Shown: positions 5,412 through 8,208 of the stretch, one piece after another
How positions within the stretch are numbered: the first letter of the stretch is position 1
Layout of the letters: every line of letters begins with the position of its first letter
DNA from: Akkermansia muciniphila
GTDB taxonomy: Bacteria > Verrucomicrobiota > Verrucomicrobiia > Verrucomicrobiales > V1-33
Length of the DNA stretch: 8,208 nt
Reading direction: 5' to 3'
NCBI GenBank assembly: GCA_943331195.2
Contig: CALQKQ020000143.1
Coordinates: 1-8,208, forward strand
Program-made: the position numbers and the translations under genes
Notes under the pieces: generated by a model
The model's database searches: none
What the model was told of the DNA's origin: nothing
Seen by the model: only the letters and a program-made list of their open reading frames with translations

Positions 5412-7493
5412 ATGAAGCCTCCCCCGCTCGCCTACTTCCGCTATGGGCTCCGCCTGCGCGGCCCTGCTGGGGGCAACGCGCGCTCCGCCCGGCGCGTCCT
5501 CGAGGGCTTCCTGGTGCGGGTGGATGGTGGCTACGCGTCGGTATTGCCTTGGCCGGAACTCGGGGACGCTCCCCTGGAGGAGCAATGGCAGGCCTTTCGC
5601 GGCGGCGGCACCACGCCCTTGCTAGAGCGAGCCCGCGCTTGTGCCGCCGTCGACGCGGCGGCGAGGCGGGAGGGTCGCTCGCTATTCTTGGGGCCAAGCT
5701 GCGTGCCCCGGAGCCATGCCACGGTCACGGGAAGCGCCGATTTTGTGGCCCTGCGCGCCGAGGGTTTCACGGCGGTCAAGCTGAAGGGCGGAGCCGACTG
5801 GCGCGACGTGCTGGGCCGGATGCGCCAGGCGGTGGCGGCGGGCTTGCGCGTCCGCGTGGACTTCAACGGATCGCTCCAGGAGGAGGCCTTTTTGGGATTC
5901 GCCCGGGCTGCGGAGGATGTTAGAGAGTGGGTTGATTTCGTGGAAGACCCGCTGCCCTACGACGCGGCGCGCTGGGAGCGGCTGCGGCAGGAATCGGGCT
6001 GGCGGCTGGCGCTGGATCGACTGACTGGGGAGGAAGCGGGCGGCTTCGATGTCCGGGTGCTCAAGCCGGCGCTGGAGGCGGTGGCGCGCCGCGCGGGGCC
6101 GGTGGTTTTTACGAGCTACATGGACCATCCTTTGGGGCAGGCCTTCGCCGCTTGGGAAGCGGCGCGCTATGGGGAAGGGCAGGAACTAGCAGGATTGCTA
6201 ACGCATCGACTTTTTGTCGAAGATAGCTTCACGGAGCGCCTCGCGCCGCGGGGTCCGGCGTGGAGCGGCCCAGGCGGCACGGGCCTGGGCTTTGACGATC
6301 TGCTGGAGGCTTTGCGGTGGGTTTCGGTGGCGGGGGCTTCCCTAGCTTCTCCAGGCCGGGTGTGGCAGAACCCGCGCGACCCCTTGCCGGAGGGCGGGCC
6401 TGCGCTGGTGCCTGGGCAGATTGGATTCGCCACGAGCGGCTCCACCGGCAGTCCTTCGGTGGTGGTGCACACGGAGGGCTCCTTGGACGCCTCGGCTGAC
6501 AGCGTTAGTGCTTGGCTAGGAGCCCGCGCTGAGGATGTTTGGCTGCGGGTGCTTCCGCTATTTCACGTGGGCGGTTTTCAAATTGAGCGGCGGGCGGCGC
6601 GCTCTGGCAGTCGGGTGGTGGTGGACGAAGCGAAGTGGGACCCCGCCCGCCTGCTGGGCCTGGCGCGCGCGGAGGGCGCGACGCTTTTGTCGCTGGTGCC
6701 GACGCAACTAGCCGATCTGATGCAGCTAGGAGGTTCCGCTCCGGAATCCCTGCGGGCCGTGGTGGTGGGCGGGGGGGCTTTGGAGGAGGCAGTGGCGGCT
6801 AGGGCGCGGCGCCTCGGCTGGCCGCTGCTGGGCAGTTACGGCTCCAGCGAAGCTGCCTCGCAAGTGGCCACGGCCGCCCCCGCCGCCGCGCTGGGCCCGG
6901 CCGCGCTGGAGTTGTTGTCGATTTGGGAAGCGCGGGTACAGCCGGACTGCGGCGGGCCTGCGGTTCCAGAGGGCGTTGGCTTGCTGGAATTGCGCGGTCC
7001 CGCCCTGGCGGCGGGTCGCTTCGTTTGGACGGGGGAAGCCTGGCATTTTCAGGATCTCGGCGACGCCGACGGCTGGTGGCGCAGTTCCGACCGGGTGGAG
7101 CTGGCGGGGCGCACCCTGCGCTTTTCCTGTCGGGCTGACCGCTCCGTTAAGGTGCTCGGGGAGCTGGTGAACCTTGATGCTTTGGAGCAGCAAATTGCCG
7201 CCTTGGGCTTGGCCCCGGGGCACTTTGCGATCGCGGCGGTGCCGCACCCTCGCTGCGGCGTGGAGTTAGTGCTAGTGGCGGAGCCTGCGGCTGGCCCGTT
7301 GGATGCAGCGCTAGCCCGGCAGGCTGGGCGAGTTCCGCCCTTTGCGATGGTGCGGCGCGCCCTGGAAGTGGGGGCCTTGCCCCGCTCTCCGCTGGGCAAA
7401 ATCCAGCACCGGGCCCTCGCGGCTTGGCTTAGGGAGCCAATTCCTGGAGTAGCTCCCGCAGGCGCCGCGCCGGCCATTGACCCGGGACGGTAG
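5412..7493 (+). CDS. menC-menE: MenC-MenE fusion: o-succinylbenzoate synthase joined to a shortened o-succinylbenzoate-CoA ligase
   Basis: This 693-residue protein appears to carry out two consecutive menaquinone steps: dehydration of SHCHC to o-succinylbenzoate, then ATP-dependent activation to OSB-CoA. Residues 1 to about 310 are an enolase-superfamily MenC with all expected catalytic positions: K123 and K125 (VKLKGG), metal ligands D150 (DFNGS), E178 (VEDPL) and D202 (ALDRLT), and K218 (LKP). After a linker (about 311-335) comes an ANL adenylating domain: P-loop TSGSTGSPS 341-349, LPLFHVGG 381-388, VGGGAL 452-457, YGSSEAASQV 476-485, SSD with D560, hinge CRADRSVK near 573-580, and the C-terminal lysine K663 in LPRSPLGKIQ. 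The MenE part lacks the roughly 130-150 residues that normally precede the P-loop, and the usual P-loop lysine is serine (S349). The ATG at 5412 is preceded in frame by TTG at 5409. There is no clear ribosome-binding site, and the gene starts 22 nt after menA. The 3' end overlaps aroD. Confidence 0.92.
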   Translation: MKPPPLAYFRYGLRLRGPAGGNARSARRVLEGFLVRVDGGYASVLPWPELGDAPLEEQWQAFRGGGTTPLLERARACAAVDAAARREGRSLFLGPSCVPRSHATVTGSADFVALRAEGFTAVKLKGGADWRDVLGRMRQAVAAGLRVRVDFNGSLQEEAFLGFARAAEDVREWVDFVEDPLPYDAARWERLRQESGWRLALDRLTGEEAGGFDVRVLKPALEAVARRAGPVVFTSYMDHPLGQAFAAWEAARYGEGQELAGLLTHRLFVEDSFTERLAPRGPAWSGPGGTGLGFDDLLEALRWVSVAGASLASPGRVWQNPRDPLPEGGPALVPGQIGFATSGSTGSPSVVVHTEGSLDASADSVSAWLGARAEDVWLRVLPLFHVGGFQIERRAARSGSRVVVDEAKWDPARLLGLARAEGATLLSLVPTQLADLMQLGGSAPESLRAVVVGGGALEEAVAARARRLGWPLLGSYGSSEAASQVATAAPAAALGPAALELLSIWEARVQPDCGGPAVPEGVGLLELRGPALAAGRFVWTGEAWHFQDLGDADGWWRSSDRVELAGRTLRFSCRADRSVKVLGELVNLDALEQQIAALGLAPGHFAIAAVPHPRCGVELVLVAEPAAGPLDAALARQAGRVPPFAMVRRALEVGALPRSPLGKIQHRALAAWLREPIPGVAPAGAAPAIDPGR

Positions 7494-8133
7494 GCCGGTC
7501 CAAATAGCCGTAGTTTAACACCGAACCCAGGCTCGCCAAAAGCAGCCGGGAAACCCGGCCGAGCGGGCCCATGCCCATGGTGGCCAGGGGCAGGGGGGCG
7601 GATTCTTGCAGCGCGGCTAGGACTGCCAAGTCCGCGCTGCTGCGCAGGGTGGTGGCGCATTTGAACGCGTCGGCCCCCGCCTGCTGAGCCCGCTCCACCA
7701 GGGTCGCCATCGCGGCAAGTTCGGCGGTGCCGGCAAAATCGTGAAACGAAGCCACTACGGGAATCCCCCGCTCCCGGGCGGCTGCGACCACGCCTGCGAG
7801 GGTCCCGAAGTGGGCCAACTCCACGTCCACGAGCGAGGCATAGGGCAACAGAGCTTCAAAAATGTCCTTTCGCCCGGCGGCGTCCAGGGCCGCCAAGCCG
7901 CCCTCCTCCGGTGCCCGCACCGTGAGCAAAACTGGCAGCGGACAGGCCTGCATCGCTGCCGCCACCGCTCCCAATGATTTTCCGAGGGCTTCGGCGCGAA
8001 ATTCCACGAGGTCGCAGTGCGCTGCTACTTCCGCCTGTGTCGCCCGCTCTAAAGATGCTGCGTCCATCACGCTGCCCACCACTTGTCCGGCACGGAGACG
8101 GCTTGATTTTTGAGGGATCCTATGACTATGCAT
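7429..8133 (-). CDS. aroD: 3-dehydroquinate dehydratase, type I
   Basis: AroD converts 3-dehydroquinate to 3-dehydroshikimate in the shikimate pathway, in the cytoplasm. The 234-residue product has the class I signature: E44 and R46 in DLVEFRAE, the catalytic His at 131 in ASFHDF, the Schiff-base lysine K158 in ADAFKCAT, substrate-binding R193/R196 in MGPLGRVSRL, and the lid motif PGQ with Q219. Length fits the family (about 220-250). The start at 8133 is chosen as the first ATG; residues 1-16 (basic, ending LRAG) are an extension before the conserved strand QVVGSV, and no good Shine-Dalgarno is visible, so a slightly later non-ATG start is possible. It is convergent with the menC-menE fusion and overlaps it by 65 bp (7429-7493). 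No terminator is seen at the shared end. Chorismate made through this pathway is the precursor of menaquinone, but the link to the neighbouring operon is only metabolic. Confidence 0.95.
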   Translation of the reverse strand: MHSHRIPQKSSRLRAGQVVGSVMDAASLERATQAEVAAHCDLVEFRAEALGKSLGAVAAAMQACPLPVLLTVRAPEEGGLAALDAAGRKDIFEALLPYASLVDVELAHFGTLAGVVAAARERGIPVVASFHDFAGTAELAAMATLVERAQQAGADAFKCATTLRSSADLAVLAALQESAPLPLATMGMGPLGRVSRLLLASLGSVLNYGYLDRPTVPGQWPARRLRELLQELAP

Positions 8134-8208
8134 ACGTCGTTTGGCGGATGGCCTGGGTAGGTCGTTGCCAGGTCAGTGATTTAGTAAAGATATGATCGGC
8201 CGCCAACA
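8134..8208 (-). promoter_or_regulatory. Leader region upstream of aroD with a weak candidate promoter
   Basis: This 75-bp stretch is visibly richer in A+T than the rest of the window. On the minus strand TTGGCG (8206-8201) and TAAATC (8183-8178) are separated by 17 nt, a spacing that fits a sigma-70-like promoter for aroD, but each hexamer matches the consensus only partly (4/6 and 3/6). A TATGAT on the plus strand at 8191-8196 could instead serve a gene beyond the right edge. Neither is secure. Confidence 0.25.

Noticed and set aside
3601..7234. Two GCGATCGC octamers (about 3602-3609 and 7227-7234) reminiscent of the cyanobacterial HIP1 repeat
   Set aside because: Two copies in 8 kb of GC-rich sequence is close to chance, and far below the density seen in HIP1-bearing genomes.
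7480..7530. Possible bidirectional terminator between the convergent menC-menE and aroD genes
   Set aside because: The genes overlap, and I found no stem-loop followed by a T-run near either stop.
8192..8208. Possible start (ATG) of a plus-strand gene running off the right edge, with TATGAT at 8191-8196
   Set aside because: Only five codons are visible, there is no good Shine-Dalgarno sequence, and the nearest -35-like string (TTGCCA, 8165-8170) is 20 nt away from the TATGAT.

Overview
This 8.2 kb window comes from a GC-rich bacterium (visibly around two thirds G+C) with a dense gene layout. It looks like ordinary chromosome: I see no transposase, integrase, phage gene, CRISPR array, tRNA or rRNA. 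An O-antigen ligase/polymerase-type protein and a periplasmic adaptor with a MacB-like ABC transporter point to a diderm (Gram-negative) cell. The classical (Men) menaquinone genes point to a quinone-based respiratory chain. The lineage is not fixed by the sequence; a Verrucomicrobiota/Opitutae-like origin is a guess from gene content and the unusual menC-menE fusion.

Layout. (1) Positions 1-1258, minus strand: a multi-spanning O-antigen ligase/polymerase family protein whose C-terminus runs off the left edge. (2) Positions 1259-1378: a short divergent intergenic region. (3) Positions 1379-7493, plus strand: five tightly packed genes that look like one operon. They encode a membrane-fusion protein, an ABC ATPase, an FtsX/MacB-type permease, MenA (DHNA polyprenyltransferase), and a 693-residue protein that joins MenC (o-succinylbenzoate synthase) to a shortened MenE (o-succinylbenzoate-CoA ligase). 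(4) Positions 7429-8133, minus strand: aroD, a type I 3-dehydroquinate dehydratase, which converges on the fusion gene and overlaps its 3' end by 65 bp. (5) Positions 8134-8208: a short, comparatively AT-rich leader upstream of aroD.

How the genes work together. The first three operon genes form an inner-membrane exporter with a periplasmic adaptor; substrate and outer-membrane partner are unknown. MenC and MenE catalyse consecutive steps (SHCHC to OSB to OSB-CoA), and MenA later prenylates the resulting naphthoate. AroD works in the shikimate pathway, which supplies chorismate, the precursor of menaquinone. The menF, menD, menH, menB and menG functions are not in the window.

The most noteworthy items are the MenC-MenE fusion with its missing MenE N-terminal subdomain and altered P-loop, the convergent menC/E-aroD overlap that contains a conserved AroD residue, and the coupling of a tripartite exporter to menaquinone genes. 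I found no convincing wholly undescribed system.
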